Assembly (NCBI GenBank): GCA_905221605.1
Contig: CAJNDS010000072.1
Span: 1-64,000, forward strand
From: Symbiodinium natans
Taxonomy: Eukaryota > Sar > Dinophyceae > Suessiales > Symbiodiniaceae
Direction of reading: 5' to 3'
Length of the DNA: 64,000 bases
The notes under the pieces were generated by a model, which was not told the DNA's origin, searched no databases, and saw nothing but the letters and a program-made list of their open reading frames with translations. Position numbers and translations under genes: made by a program. Positions within the stretch are counted from its first letter, which is position 1. Each line of letters opens with the position of its first letter. Below are positions 29,759 through 38,942 of the stretch, piece after piece.

Positions 29759-29817
29759 CTGGCTTTTCCGGTTTAGGTTAGGGTTTTGGGTTTACCGCAA
29801 CCCTTAAACCCTACATC

Positions 29818-29910
29818 TTGGGATGTCCCCCCCTTATACTACTTCAGGGATTATAACAGGGGTACGATAATCCCCATTAAGGGCGGGTTGTGTAAGGGGG
29901 AACATCGCAA
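29818..29910. mobile_element. MITE-like element, family B copy 2
   Basis: TTGGGATGTCCCCCC at its left end is matched by the inverted GGGGGAACATCGCAA at 29896-29910. The interior resembles 10548-10658 (CTTATA..., GGGATTATA). Confidence 0.7.
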
Positions 29911-29945
29911 CCTACATCAGCTACCCTTGTGGGGTTTGCGTGCAG

Positions 29946-30034
29946 GGTTGGGGTGGTACGCAGCAGCTGCCTCCGACACCCGCCGGCATGGTAGATGCTC
30001 GGCCAGATACCCTGGCCTGTTCTTTTGGGGACCA
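29946..30034. other. Exon-like island, strand unclear
   Basis: Plus: TGCGTGCAG, then GWGGTQQLPPTPAGMVDARP... to CA|GCCCC. Minus: AAGAACAG, then ARVSGRASTMPAGVGGSCCV. Both open. Confidence 0.35.
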
Positions 30035-30120
30035 GCCCCTACACCCCAAACCTAAACCCTACCTAAACCCTGAACCCAAAAGCCTAAACCCCAAACCCGA
30101 AACCCTAAACCGCACCGAAC

Positions 30121-30202
30121 CTGGGCTCCTTTGGCAGGTTCAGATTGTCAAAAGCCTCTTGGGCTTGGGGTTCTCCAAGCGGCAGAAAGTCAGGGCGGTA
30201 GG
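30121..30202 (-). CDS. Candidate exon
   Basis: Minus strand: acceptor TGGTGGCTTCAG, two nucleotides, YRPDFLPLGEPQAQEAFDNL then NLPKEP, donor AG|GTTCGG. The plus strand also has a neat candidate (VQIVKSLLGLGFSKRQKVRA between GGCAG and GTAGGC). Confidence 0.42.
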
Positions 30203-30341
30203 CTGAAGCCACCAGCGGCCGTAATCGCTAGGGTTGAGTGCAAATTCCAAGGCTTACCCCCAAAAACCCCAAACCCTAAACCCTACTCCCTTATCCCAAA
30301 ACCCTAAACCCTAAACCCGAGGTTTCCTTCCGCAGGAATGC

Positions 30342-30385
30342 CTGGGCTGCGCCGGGGCAGACGGCTGCTGCAGCACCATCTTGGC
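30342..30385 (-). CDS. Candidate micro-exon
   Basis: Minus strand: CTAGACCCAG, AKMVLQQPSAPAQP, AG|GCATTC. Confidence 0.35.
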
Positions 30386-30429
30386 CTGGGTCTAGGTTGC
30401 CACGCCCCTACCAAGTGGGAAGACATAGA

Positions 30430-30562
30430 GCTTGAGGTTAGGGCTTAGGGGTTTAGGGTTTAGGGCTTAGGGCTCAGGGCTTAGGGCTTAGGGCTTAGGG
30501 CTTAGGGCTTAGGGCTTAGGGCTTAGGGCTTAGGGCTTAGGGCTTAGGGCTTAGGGTTTAGG
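30430..30562. repeat. CTTAGGG array
   Basis: About 17 homogenised CTTAGGG units. Confidence 0.95.
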
Positions 30563-30784
30563 TTTAGGGTTTAAGGCTTCGGGTTTCAGGATGGTTGCCT
30601 TCCTGGGCGTAACTCTGCAGCTTAGACCCCAGATAGAGCACTTATAGGAGGCTTGAGGTTCAGGGCTGGCCTTATGGCTGAGTACAGGGTCTCGGGGCTT
30701 GACTTAAAGCTGATGGGTTTTTTTCGGGCGTTTGGGGTTCTTGGGGCTTTCGCACTCGAAGCACCCGCAAAAACCAAACTTAAA

Positions 30785-31460
30785 CCCTAAACCCTAAACC
30801 CTAAACCCTGAAGCCTGAACCCTGAACCCTGAACCCTGAACCCCAAACCTAAACCCTAAACCCTAAACCCCAAACCCCAAACCCAATCCCCAAAACCCCC
30901 AATCCCCCGAAGCAGGGCTGGGGGCCCTTGCCGAGCGAAGCTCCCGATGGAGCTCGGAGCCTGCGGCTCAAGTTTCAGGGTAAAGGGTTTGGGGTTTAGG
31001 GTTTAGGGTTTAGGGTTTAGGGTTTAGGGTTCAGAGTTCAGGGTTTAGGGTTTAGGGTTTAGGGTTTAGGGTTTAGGGCTTGGGGTTTAGGAGCCAGGGT
31101 TTCGGCTTAGGGATTCGGGTTTACGCTGAGGGATTAGGGTTTAAGGCTTAGGCCCTAAGGCTTAGGGCTTCAGGCTTAGGGCTTCGGGCTTAGGCTTAGG
31201 GCTTAGGGTTTAGGGTTTAGGGTTTGGGAGGGCTCAGGTTTTTAGGGTGAAAGCACGGCGGGGTCTCGGGCTTTGGGGCTTTAGGGTTTACATAGGTCTT
31301 CACGGTTTGGGGGCTTCGGGGTTTAGGGTGGAGGGCAGATTGCAGGGCCTCTAAACGTCTGACCCCCCCGAAGCTGCAGATCACATTATCCACCCCAAGC
31401 CCTCTGAAACGCCACACCCTTAGGTTTAGGGCTTAGGGTTTGGGATTTGGGTTTAGGGTT
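30785..31460. repeat. C-strand then G-strand heptamer arrays
   Basis: 30785-30905 CCCTAAA/CCCCAAA; 30985-31225 TTTAGGG/CTTAGGG. The island 30926-30960 is exon-like on minus (CCGCAG, APSSIGSFARQ, G|GCCCCC). 31220-31440 is a degenerate island. Confidence 0.8.
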
Positions 31461-31699
31461 TGGGGTTTAGGGAAAGGTTTATGGCTGGTACGATTGCTAC
31501 AGGGTGTTGGGGATGGTCTGCCAGTGAAGCCTTGAGGTGTGCCACCACGAAGGCTTCTTCGGGCAGTTTTTTTCGGGTTTCGGTTGGGGTTTGGGGTTTG
31601 GCGCTTGGGGTTCAGGGTTTAGGGTTTGGGGTTTGGGGTTTGGGGTTTGGGGCTGGGGGTTTGGGGTTTAGGGTTTAGGGTTTGGGGTTTGGGGCTTAG

Positions 31700-31767
31700 G
31701 GTTTCTGGCGCACTGCTTCGATCCGGAGATGCCCCCGAAAGACTCGGCCGAACTTGAGGCATTTCGG
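31700..31767 (+). CDS. Candidate exon
   Basis: Plus strand: after GGCTTAG, two nucleotides, then FLAHCFDPEMPPKDSAELEA and FR, donor CGG|GTGCCA. Acidic and protein-like. The minus strand is open as Ser-rich sequence, as expected of an antisense frame. Confidence 0.42.
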
Positions 31768-31799
31768 GTGCCAAACTGCCAAGCACTACCAAACCTTAA

Positions 31800-31950
31800 A
31801 CCCCAAACCATAAACCCTTAACCCTAAACCCTTAGGGTTTAGTACCCTAAACCCTAAACCCTAAACCCTCAACCCTAAACCCTAAACCCTAAACCCTAAC
31901 CCCTAAACCCCTAAACCCCTAAACCCCTAAACCCCTAAACCCCAAACTAA
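31800..31950. repeat. CCCTAAA then CCCCTAAA array
   Basis: A heptamer array changing to an octamer array at about 31893. Confidence 0.9.
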
Positions 31951-32000
31951 TCAGCAAACTGTGACAAAACAGAAAGCCCCAACCCGACACACAAAGCCAC

Positions 32001-32050
32001 CCGTCGAGGGCCGGGCGGTGTCGCTCCAGAAGGTTGGCCAAACGCTGCCT
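32001..32050 (-). CDS. Candidate exon with strong splice sites
   Basis: Minus strand: acceptor CTAATGTTTCAG, RQRLANLLERHRPALD, GG|GTGGCT. The helical basic sequence and both near-consensus sites make it convincing despite 50 nt. The upstream intron would be the TTTAGGG array at 32060-32230. Confidence 0.5.
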
Positions 32051-32054
32051 CTGA

Positions 32055-32235
32055 AACATTAGGGTTTAGGGTTTAGGGCTTAGGGCTTAGGGTTTAGGGT
32101 TTAGGGTGTAGGGTGTAGGGTTTAGGGTTTAGGGCAGGGTTTAGGGTTTAGGGCAGGGTTTAGGGTTTAGGGTTTACGGTTTAGGGTTTAGAGCTTAGGG
32201 TTTAGGGTTTAGAGGTAGGGTTTAGGGTTTAGGAT
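32055..32235. repeat. TTTAGGG array
   Basis: Interrupted array with TTAGGGCAGGGTTTAGGG duplications. Confidence 0.9.
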
Positions 32236-32376
32236 GTGGCCTTGGGGCTTTTAAGGCTCTTTTATTTTGGGCTAGAGGCTGCGGGCTTAAAATCCCTGAG
32301 CCCCTGCGCCCCAAACCCCCAAGCGCTAGAACCCTAAACCCCAAATCCCAAACCCTAAACCCTAATGCTTGCAAAG

Positions 32377-32478
32377 AGCTCTTTCAAGCAAACAGTTGCC
32401 GCGGGCTGCCATGATGCCGAAAGAGTGTGGGAGAAGAAGCCAAAAGTGCCCTCCACCGAGCACGCCAAACCCGTGTAA
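32377..32478 (+). CDS. Candidate exon or gene end on plus
   Basis: Plus strand: acceptor ATGCTTGCAAAG, then SSFKQTVAAGCHDAERVWEK, KPKVPSTEHAKP and either a stop (GTG TAA at 32473-32478) or a GT|GTAAAG donor. Charged, protein-like. 32581-32644 downstream (ACCGCAG ... CG|GTAAGA) is a second good plus-strand exon candidate, but the 12-nt gap to the middle island rules out a simple chain. Confidence 0.42.
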   Translation, partial: SSFKQTVAAGCHDAERVWEKKPKVPSTEHAKPV

Positions 32479-32580
32479 AGGGGCGCAGGCTGGGCGGGAC
32501 GCTCATCAAGAGCGCACACAAAGGCTCAGTTTGAAGAGCCTTTCGTCTTGAGCGTATGTTACACTTACATGAAACCGCAG

Positions 32581-32644
32581 GATCACAGCCGGCACAAGCT
32601 TCAGGGAGTGATATCGCAGATATCGACAAGGTTATGCCGTCTCG
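32581..32644 (+). CDS. Candidate exon with canonical donor
   Basis: Plus strand: acceptor CATGAAACCGCAG; donor CG|GTAAGA. One frame reads SQPAQASGSDIADIDKVMPS, another DHSRHKLQGVISQISTRLCR; both are open, so the phase is undecided. Confidence 0.42.
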
Positions 32645-33172
32645 GTAAGAATTTCCCCCCCTCGAGCCTGAACCCTGAACCCTGAACTTTGAGCCCTGAA
32701 CCCTGAACCCTAAAACCTGAACCCTAAACCATCCCTGACCCCAGAGAGCCAAAGAGAGCCAAGTGGCAGCGTCGCGGCTGCCCCTGGGGCCGGAGAAGGC
32801 GATGCCTTCCCGAAAGGGGTCAGGGCACAAGCTGTTTAGGGTTTAGGGTTTCGGGTCTAGGGTTTCGGGTTTAGGGTTTAGGGTTTCGGGTTTAGGGTTT
32901 AGGGTTCAAGGTTTAGGGTGTAGTTGGGGCTTCGGGCGGTTGAGGTGTCTTCGATCTGGGAATTTGAGGCTAAGGGTGGCTGGGTGCCGAAGTGGAAACC
33001 CGCAAAACCCTCAACCCCAAACCTCCCTAGAACCCTAAACCTAAGACGTCAAGCCCTAAACCCTCAAACCCCAAACCCTAATTTAACACCAAACACCTAA
33101 ACTCAAATTCTAAACCCTGAACCCTGAACCCTAAACCTCTCTCTCAAATGTAATTTAAATGTTGGGGAATTG

Positions 33173-33252
33173 CTGGGCAAGGTCATTTGTTAGTGGGCAA
33201 GGTCATTTTTTTACTGGGCAAGGTCATTTTATATACTGGGCAAGGTCGTTCT
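33173..33252. repeat. Four tandem copies of a GGGCAAGGTCATTT unit
   Basis: CTGGGCAAGGTCATT recurs four times at 20-25 bp spacing with T/A-rich spacers of different length. It is unlike any other repeat in the window and could be clustered binding sites or a minisatellite. Confidence 0.85.
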
Positions 33253-33454
33253 ACAAGCGAAATTATTTCTTAATGTTATGGGATTCTTTGGGCGGGTGGG
33301 TACTTTTCTGCTTGGACTTGAGATGCTGAACCCTAAACCCTAAACCCCAAAGACCACAAGGGAGCCTCGCGCACGGGCCCAACCCGGAGCGACTTTGGGG
33401 CGAGGCCTTGCGAACGAAGCGAGGAGCCCGGTTGGGGGGGCCTATAGGTCCCAT

Positions 33455-33924
33455 TTTTATAGTTTAGGGTTCAGGGTTTAGGGTTTAGGGTTAGGGTTTA
33501 GGGTTTATGTTTTCGGGTTTAGGGTTTAGGGTTTCGGGTTTTCGGGTTGAGTGCTTCGTCAGGTGTTGACTGACCTCAAGAACCCAAACACCGACCTCGT
33601 TGTAGGTTACTTCTATAGAAATATCTTGTAGGATCGCTGCGTAACCTACACCAAAGCAGGCTTTCGGCTCTCAAAGTTCAGGAGGGCTTTCAGGGTTTTC
33701 AGGGTTTTCAGGCGGAATGTGGGGCTTGGGTTACGCGGTCAAGGGCTTGCGGTCTAAGCATTCATGGATCGAGCCTTGTAGGAGCGACATGCGAGGTCCT
33801 TGGGGGTTTAGGTGGTTTAGGGTTTTTGGGAGCTTTTCACCTAAACCCAGAACCCTAAACCCTGGAAGCCCTAAACCCGAAAGCCCACAAGCCCTAAACC
33901 CTAAAAGCTAAGCCCCAAACCCTA
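33455..33924. repeat. Heptamer mosaic left of the retrotransposon
   Basis: TTTAGGG/TTTCGGG (33465-33550), a unique island (33560-33800, no gene called), then CCCTAAA units (33840-33924). The last array is the insertion target of the retrotransposon. Confidence 0.8.
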
Positions 33925-33929
33925 AACCC
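33925..33929. repeat. Target-site duplication, left copy (AACCC)
   Basis: AACCC immediately left of the 5' LTR equals AACCC immediately right of the 3' LTR at 41275-41279. Five bp is the usual Copia footprint. Confidence 0.85.
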
Positions 33930-34047
33930 TGTGAAAGCGCACTCTCTTGAGCCAGGAACGACCGATCTCGGCAAGGACCTTTCGGCTCAGGCCAGCAAAA
34001 GAGCCTTGGCGCTCGCCCCAGGTGGGGCTCCCCTTTTGCGCTTTGTA
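33930..34047 (+). repeat. 5' LTR (118 bp)
   Basis: Starts TGTGAAAGCGC and ends GCGCTTTGTA, a short imperfect inverted terminus (AAAGCGC/GCGCTTT). Very short for an LTR. The promoter, R boundary and polyadenylation signal are not obvious. Confidence 0.93.
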
Positions 34048-34049
34048 AC

Positions 34050-34061
34050 TGGTAGCGGAGC
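34050..34061 (+). promoter_or_regulatory. Primer-binding site, initiator-tRNA type
   Basis: TGGTAGCGGAGC begins 2 bp after the LTR. It starts with the TGG that pairs with a tRNA CCA tail and resembles the usual Copia site for initiator Met tRNA (TGGTAKCAGAGC) with one or two differences. The cognate tRNA is not in the window. Confidence 0.75.
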
Positions 34062-34117
34062 ACTGTATGTGCTCCAGGGTGCCTAGGACTAGGCGTAGGG
34101 ATAGCTAGGTAGCTGCC

Positions 34118-34618
34118 ATGAGCGGTGGAGATGACAGACAGTCGAATCTCAAGCACTTCAATGGCGAAGAGGGTGACCAGGGTGATGTTGGCAAACAGCT
34201 TCGGAAGTTCAAGAACTGGTGCCAAGCCAAAATGGCAACCATGAAAGACTTCGCAGCGAAGCAGCAAGGCCCCTTCGTATACACACTCTTGGATGGGAAG
34301 GCGCTAGATGCAGTAGAGCATTTGACGCTGACAGACCTGCAGAAGGAAGATGGCGCAGAGCAAATCTGGAGACTTTTGCAGAATCGCTTCCCAGAGAAAG
34401 AGACAGCCGATCAGATGGGAGAGGCTCTTGGTGAGGCCGAAGGAGCAAGAATCAATGCAGCAATGGACGGCCAGGGTACAGGAGGTGTTTCGCAAATGCG
34501 AAGTCAGAGCCTCAGTTTCGTTTCCAGATGCTGCCAAGGGATGGATTGCTCTTCACTGCGCAGGACTGACCGAAGAACAACGAGCCATCGTCAAAGCAAA
34601 GAGTCAAGGAAAGCTTGA
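34118..34618 (+). CDS. gag: Gag N-terminal frame (disrupted gag)
   Basis: The ATG at 34118 is the first after the primer site and opens a frame starting MSGGDDRQSNLKHFNGEEGD. It matches the expected Gag N-terminus (capsid-like helices, an ARK-W-C pattern, QIWRLLQNRFPEKE). From about 34425-34440 the sensible protein continues in the +1 frame (34350-38942), while this frame runs on as nonsense to 34618. One inserted base, or a programmed shift, would explain it. Gag forms the particle that packages element RNA. I do not reconstruct the joined protein. Confidence 0.8.
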   Translation: MSGGDDRQSNLKHFNGEEGDQGDVGKQLRKFKNWCQAKMATMKDFAAKQQGPFVYTLLDGKALDAVEHLTLTDLQKEDGAEQIWRLLQNRFPEKETADQMGEALGEAEGARINAAMDGQGTGGVSQMRSQSLSFVSRCCQGMDCSSLRRTDRRTTSHRQSKESRKA

Positions 34619-37600
34619 GATAGCTGAAGTCTCTGCTGCTCTTCGTTCGTGTTTTCCGACGTGGCGTGCATCGGCGAGGGCAAAGAGGCCAGTCAACGCC
34701 CTTGTCGTTGAGCCAGAATGGGAGGAGGAAGAGCCCAACGCGACTCAGAATCACGACACTTTTGCTGATGTTGAAGCGTTCTTGGCGGAGCATCAGGCGA
34801 CGCTCCCCGAGGACGATGTGGCCGTTGACGAGGACGAAGCGGCCGAGGCACTAGCAGTGTCGTGGAAGGAGCGCAGGCAGGAGATTAACAAGCTCCAGCA
34901 GAGCAGGAAGTTCGGCTCCATCGGCAACGTCAAGAAGTCCTTCAGAGTTGAGATAGAAGAGCTCAAGAGAAGAACGAGATGCAGGAAGTGTGGCAAGATA
35001 GGCCACTGGGCCCGGGAGTGCAGATCCCAGGGTAAAGGTGGTCAAGGGCGTGGCGGCCGATCAGATCAGCCTGGCTCTTCGTCATACGCGACAGAGGTGA
35101 ATTACGTGCAAGTGGAGGCTGAGGGCGAGACACTCTTTGACCACGAGATCTCCTTTGTGGGCGCGGTGGAAGTGCTAGCAACCGGCGAGGAGAACGCTGA
35201 CCAGACGGAGGCCTTGGAAGCAGGGCTGGTGTCGTCTCCAGGATATGGCGTGGTGGACTCTGGCTGCGGTCGAACGGTGATCGGCGTCCAGACTCTTGAG
35301 GCCCTGAAGGAGCTCCTCAAGACCAAGACAAATCTGCCAGTCCAAGAGTATGCTGCACACAGCTCCTTTCGTTTTGGGAACGGGGCTACCGAGGACAGTA
35401 GCATGTCAGTGCGAATTCCCGTCGGCATTGGAGGCCGCGCCGGTGTGGTGGATGCGGCAGTGATCTCGGGCAAAGCGCCGCTCTTGCTGGGCCGCCCCAC
35501 GCTTGAGCGCTTGCGAGTGCAGTTAGACTTCGGGGCCAAGACCATGTGCTTCTTGGGTGAGGCCACCGCGATTCCTATGTGCACGAATCAAGCTGGACAG
35601 CTCCTCATCAACTTGCTGTCTTTCCCGGCCCAGGTGCCTAGGTCGAACCCTGAGGTCTCGGAAGAGTTAGAATGCCCTAAACATGCCAAGAACCCTAAAG
35701 ACCCCAGCTTTAAGCCCAAAGAACCTCAACAAGCAGCCGTGGAGGTCGCCGAAGCCGAGGTGACACAGATGAACTCCAAGCCCCAAAAGAAGAAGCGAAC
35801 CCTCAAACCCAAGGAGTGCCGCAGCTTGATGTCCCAACTCCACAAGCAAGACGTCCGTCAGGCATCACAAATCGCTGTGGCAGAGCTCTTTTCTGAGCCA
35901 TGCCTGTCCAAGATCGCGCAAGATCAAGGTGCCAAAGGGATTGCTTTCGATATGAAACAGGGCTGTGACCTCACTGATCCCGTCGTTCAGAAGGAGGTAG
36001 AACACCTCCTAGACCAAGCCTGTCCCTACTTGCTCACTGCATCCCCTCCTTGTACGCATTGGGGCGGGTGGGACCACTTGAACAGGCGAGTCCGCACCCC
36101 TGTGGAACGTGCTCGTCTGATCCGCGCAGCTCGGGGTCAGGTGCGCTTCTGTGTTCGACAGGTTCTTAGGCAAGTCAAGCGGGGTGGGGAGTTCATGTTC
36201 AAGCATCCTTTAGGGTCAGCAGTGTGGAAAATGCCTGAAATAGTCAGCCTGAAGCGAAAATTTGGGTTCACCACAATTGACATGTGCGCTCATAGTGTGA
36301 AGTATCCTGAAACACAGAAGCCCGTCAGACACTGCACTGGGTTGATCTGTTCGAAACCGGATGTGTTCCGACAGCTTGTTCACCGGTGCCCCGGCGACCA
36401 TGAGCACACGCAAGCCCAGGGCAAGTCTGTGAACTCGTGTGCGCTCACGGTGCAGTGCGCTCCAGACTTCAACCGTGCAGTTTGGAAGTCCTTGGGTCCG
36501 TGTGTTCAGGAAAGCCTGCTGGCAGAAAGCCAGCTTGATTGGCACGCCCTTGGTTGTGAATGCTTGGCTGGCGATGTCGCTGCGCCGGCAAATGACGCCG
36601 AAGGCCCGGCGCAAGCGGAGGCTGCGCCACCAGCTCAGGATCCTGAGGGGGATAGGAGGATAGACAATGCCCTTAAGAAGCTCCATTGTAACTTGGGACA
36701 CCCAGCCTCAAGAGAGCTTGTCAGGGTCCTGAAGCACAGCAATGCCTCAGCGCGCGCCATCGAACGGGCAGCGCAGCTTCAGTGCCCGGTCTGCGCCAAT
36801 CATCAGAGACCGTCTGCCCCGCTTCCGGCCAACACATCCCGCAACTTAGAGTTTAATGACAGGGTTGGTCTGGATGTTAAGTACCTTACGGGTTGGAGAC
36901 AGGGTCAGAAGATAGCGTGCGTCAATCTCATAGACTATGCCACCTCTCTTCAAATAATGGTTCCTCTAGGTCGGCGTGAGACGGGTGCACTGTTGCAGTC
37001 TGCCCTGAGAGATCGCTGGATTGATTGGGCTGGACCGCCTCGCACTCTCATCCTCGACCCAGCTAGACCTAATTTAGGGGAGGTTTTCAGTGACTTCTGT
37101 TCAGGGCAGGGCGTGGATATTGAACAAACGGCAGCCGAGGCACATTGGCAACTAGGCAAAGTGGAGCGTCATGGCCAGTGGTTTAGCAGGATTCTGGATC
37201 GTGTTTTGGATGAGTCAAAGCCAGAGGATGAAGAAGCCTGGAAGACCTGCCTTGTCCAGACTCAAGCCGCGAAAAACTCGTTGCTGTCTGAAGCAGGGGC
37301 CAGTCCTTTCCAAATGGTTTTTGGGCGAAACCCCAGAATCCCGAGTGACCTCCTCCAAGATGCTCCCCATGTAGCTGCCTCTGATGCCATAGAACATGAC
37401 ACCGTCCTGAATCGAGCCAATGCCGTCAGACAAGCGGCCCGTCGCGCTTTCTTGCAGTGTCAGGATGACAAGGCTTTACGAGCGGCCCTTCGGGCTAGGC
37501 CTAGGGTTGCTAAAGAGTTTAAGTCTGGTGACTGGGTGTACTATTGGCGCACTCAAAAGTCTATTGGAGGGGTTCGCATTGAGGGTGGTAGATGGTATGG

Positions 37601-38942
37601 TGCCGCAATGGTCTTAGGAAGCATTGGGAAGAACCTCATTGTAGCCCATAAGAAGAGCATCCTCAGGTGTGCGCCCGAGCAGCTCCGTGCTGCGATGCCG
37701 GAAGAGTCAGTGGTGGCTGACTTCCCTGACAATGAGCTGTTGGGCATTAAGAATCTGCTAGAACGCGGGCAATTCCCCAAGAGCCAGTTCATTGACTTAG
37801 TCCCTCACGACCTTCCTCCTGCCATAGACGAAGATACATGTAGGCCAGCCCCAGAGGTTCCTCGCAACGCAGCTCAGTGTCTGGAAGAAGCCAACCGTGC
37901 ATCCAATTCGCCGGCGGTTGTGGAGCAACCTCCCGCTCCGGACGGTTCTGCTGGACCAGCTTCAGCTGACACTCGTGACCCACATCCCTCGCGCCACGCT
38001 AGGGTTGACCATAGCGGTTCAGGTTACGGTCCGGTTAGACGGGTTACTGGGAAGTCACCGCCTGACATGATCCTCCACAGGCCGTCGGCCATGCGTGAGG
38101 ATGATTTTGTCGAACTCATGCAAGAAGTGGTTCCCCGAATACTCCAAGAGTTTCCAGCTGGAGCCCGTCTTGAGCCAGCTAGGGCGTCCACAGATGTCTG
38201 TCCCGAGCCTGCGGCGGAACGTGCTAGCCCACGCGGTACCAGCCAGAAGAGATCGGCCAGCGAAACTCCTCCGGGGGTTGAGCCTGAAGCAAGGGTTGCT
38301 AGAGTTGAGTCAGACTCAGACGAGGCCCTCAGTGTTGAGGCTCTCTTCTGCGAGGTCCGCGATGACCAGCACAACAGCCACATCGAAGCACTCATGGCTG
38401 CCTTTTTGCAAAAACGCACGCAGAAGGAGCTCCCGCCCACTGGAAATGATGCCACTATCCAGGCCAAGGTGGATGAGGCTAAGGCTTTAGAATGGGAGAC
38501 TGTAGCGGGTAAACAAGCTGTGCGTGTGTGGACGGGAGCCAAGGCGAAGGAGATACGGGCCAGGCATGCTGACCGCTTTGTTGGTAGTCGCTTTGTCATA
38601 GTGAATAAAACCGACGAAGATGGCAGTCGCATCAAGGCGCGCCTTTGCCTGCAAGGTCATTTGGATCCGGATTTCCATACGAAAATCCAATCCGGTCTGT
38701 GTCACAGCCCGACGTTGAGCCAATTGGGCAAGGCCGTGCTCCTGCAACTGTTGGTCACAAACCACTGGGTCATGAATCTCGGCGATATAAAAGGCGCTTT
38801 TCTCGAGGCAGGTCCCTTGCCCGAACGGTTCCGACCGTTATACGCGCATCAGCCCCCCGGCGGAGTTCCGGGTCTGCCGCCCGACGCTGTTATCGAAATT
38901 ACTGGCAACCTCTATGGGTCTAACGATGCGCCATTTCAGTGA
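34350..38942 (+). CDS. pol: Gag-Pol polyprotein, main frame, ended by TGA in reverse transcriptase
   Basis: 1530 codons; meaningful sequence starts near 34430 after the frame change. In order: the rest of Gag with an acidic linker; CCHC zinc knuckle CX2CX4HX4C at 34980-35021; aspartic protease with Asp-Ser-Gly at 35256-35264; a Lys/Pro linker; an extra domain with Ser-Pro-Pro-Cys-Thr at 36042-36056; the integrase HHCC finger (His 36684, His 36699, CPVC 36783-36794); the integrase core D, D, E at 36873, 37056 and 37164 with 35 residues between the last two; a long variable linker; then the reverse transcriptase N-terminal half with its first catalytic Asp at 38784 (LGDIKGAF). It stops at TGA 38940-38942, where Copia enzymes usually have Trp before Tyr. 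Confidence 0.9.
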   Translation: MAQSKSGDFCRIASQRKRQPIRWERLLVRPKEQESMQQWTARVQEVFRKCEVRASVSFPDAAKGWIALHCAGLTEEQRAIVKAKSQGKLEIAEVSAALRSCFPTWRASARAKRPVNALVVEPEWEEEEPNATQNHDTFADVEAFLAEHQATLPEDDVAVDEDEAAEALAVSWKERRQEINKLQQSRKFGSIGNVKKSFRVEIEELKRRTRCRKCGKIGHWARECRSQGKGGQGRGGRSDQPGSSSYATEVNYVQVEAEGETLFDHEISFVGAVEVLATGEENADQTEALEAGLVSSPGYGVVDSGCGRTVIGVQTLEALKELLKTKTNLPVQEYAAHSSFRFGNGATEDSSMSVRIPVGIGGRAGVVDAAVISGKAPLLLGRPTLERLRVQLDFGAKTMCFLGEATAIPMCTNQAGQLLINLLSFPAQVPRSNPEVSEELECPKHAKNPKDPSFKPKEPQQAAVEVAEAEVTQMNSKPQKKKRTLKPKECRSLMSQLHKQDVRQASQIAVAELFSEPCLSKIAQDQGAKGIAFDMKQGCDLTDPVVQKEVEHLLDQACPYLLTASPPCTHWGGWDHLNRRVRTPVERARLIRAARGQVRFCVRQVLRQVKRGGEFMFKHPLGSAVWKMPEIVSLKRKFGFTTIDMCAHSVKYPETQKPVRHCTGLICSKPDVFRQLVHRCPGDHEHTQAQGKSVNSCALTVQCAPDFNRAVWKSLGPCVQESLLAESQLDWHALGCECLAGDVAAPANDAEGPAQAEAAPPAQDPEGDRRIDNALKKLHCNLGHPASRELVRVLKHSNASARAIERAAQLQCPVCANHQRPSAPLPANTSRNLEFNDRVGLDVKYLTGWRQGQKIACVNLIDYATSLQIMVPLGRRETGALLQSALRDRWIDWAGPPRTLILDPARPNLGEVFSDFCSGQGVDIEQTAAEAHWQLGKVERHGQWFSRILDRVLDESKPEDEEAWKTCLVQTQAAKNSLLSEAGASPFQMVFGRNPRIPSDLLQDAPHVAASDAIEHDTVLNRANAVRQAARRAFLQCQDDKALRAALRARPRVAKEFKSGDWVYYWRTQKSIGGVRIEGGRWYGAAMVLGSIGKNLIVAHKKSILRCAPEQLRAAMPEESVVADFPDNELLGIKNLLERGQFPKSQFIDLVPHDLPPAIDEDTCRPAPEVPRNAAQCLEEANRASNSPAVVEQPPAPDGSAGPASADTRDPHPSRHARVDHSGSGYGPVRRVTGKSPPDMILHRPSAMREDDFVELMQEVVPRILQEFPAGARLEPARASTDVCPEPAAERASPRGTSQKRSASETPPGVEPEARVARVESDSDEALSVEALFCEVRDDQHNSHIEALMAAFLQKRTQKELPPTGNDATIQAKVDEAKALEWETVAGKQAVRVWTGAKAKEIRARHADRFVGSRFVIVNKTDEDGSRIKARLCLQGHLDPDFHTKIQSGLCHSPTLSQLGKAVLLQLLVTNHWVMNLGDIKGAFLEAGPLPERFRPLYAHQPPGGVPGLPPDAVIEITGNLYGSNDAPFQ
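34425..34440 (+). other. Site of +1 frame change in gag
   Basis: Upstream of here the frame of 34118 is the sensible one; downstream the frame one base later (that of 34350) is. Neither a clear slippery heptamer nor a repeat run is visible, so a simple indel is more likely than programmed shifting. Confidence 0.6.
35930..36440 (+). other. Extra domain between protease and integrase, methyltransferase-like motif
   Basis: About 170 residues with no place in standard Copia polyproteins. It contains DLTDP, then ASPPCTHWGGWDHLNRR, then FMFKHPLGSAVW and a Cys/His-rich end (HRCPGDHEH). Pro-Pro-Cys is the catalytic loop of cytosine-5 DNA methyltransferases, and methyltransferases captured by retrotransposons have been described in dinoflagellates, as I recall. 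The AdoMet-binding FxGxG motif is not obvious, so the link is inference. Confidence 0.45.
38940..38942 (+). other. In-frame TGA inside reverse transcriptase
   Basis: It interrupts ...LYGSNDAPFQ and YQTFDAEARAAG..., which continue in the same frame. A single G-to-A change from TGG would explain it. Confidence 0.85.

Noticed and set aside
35667-35849. Minus-strand frames inside the retrotransposon
   Set aside because: They are shadows of the gag-pol frame, which has complete domain motifs on plus.
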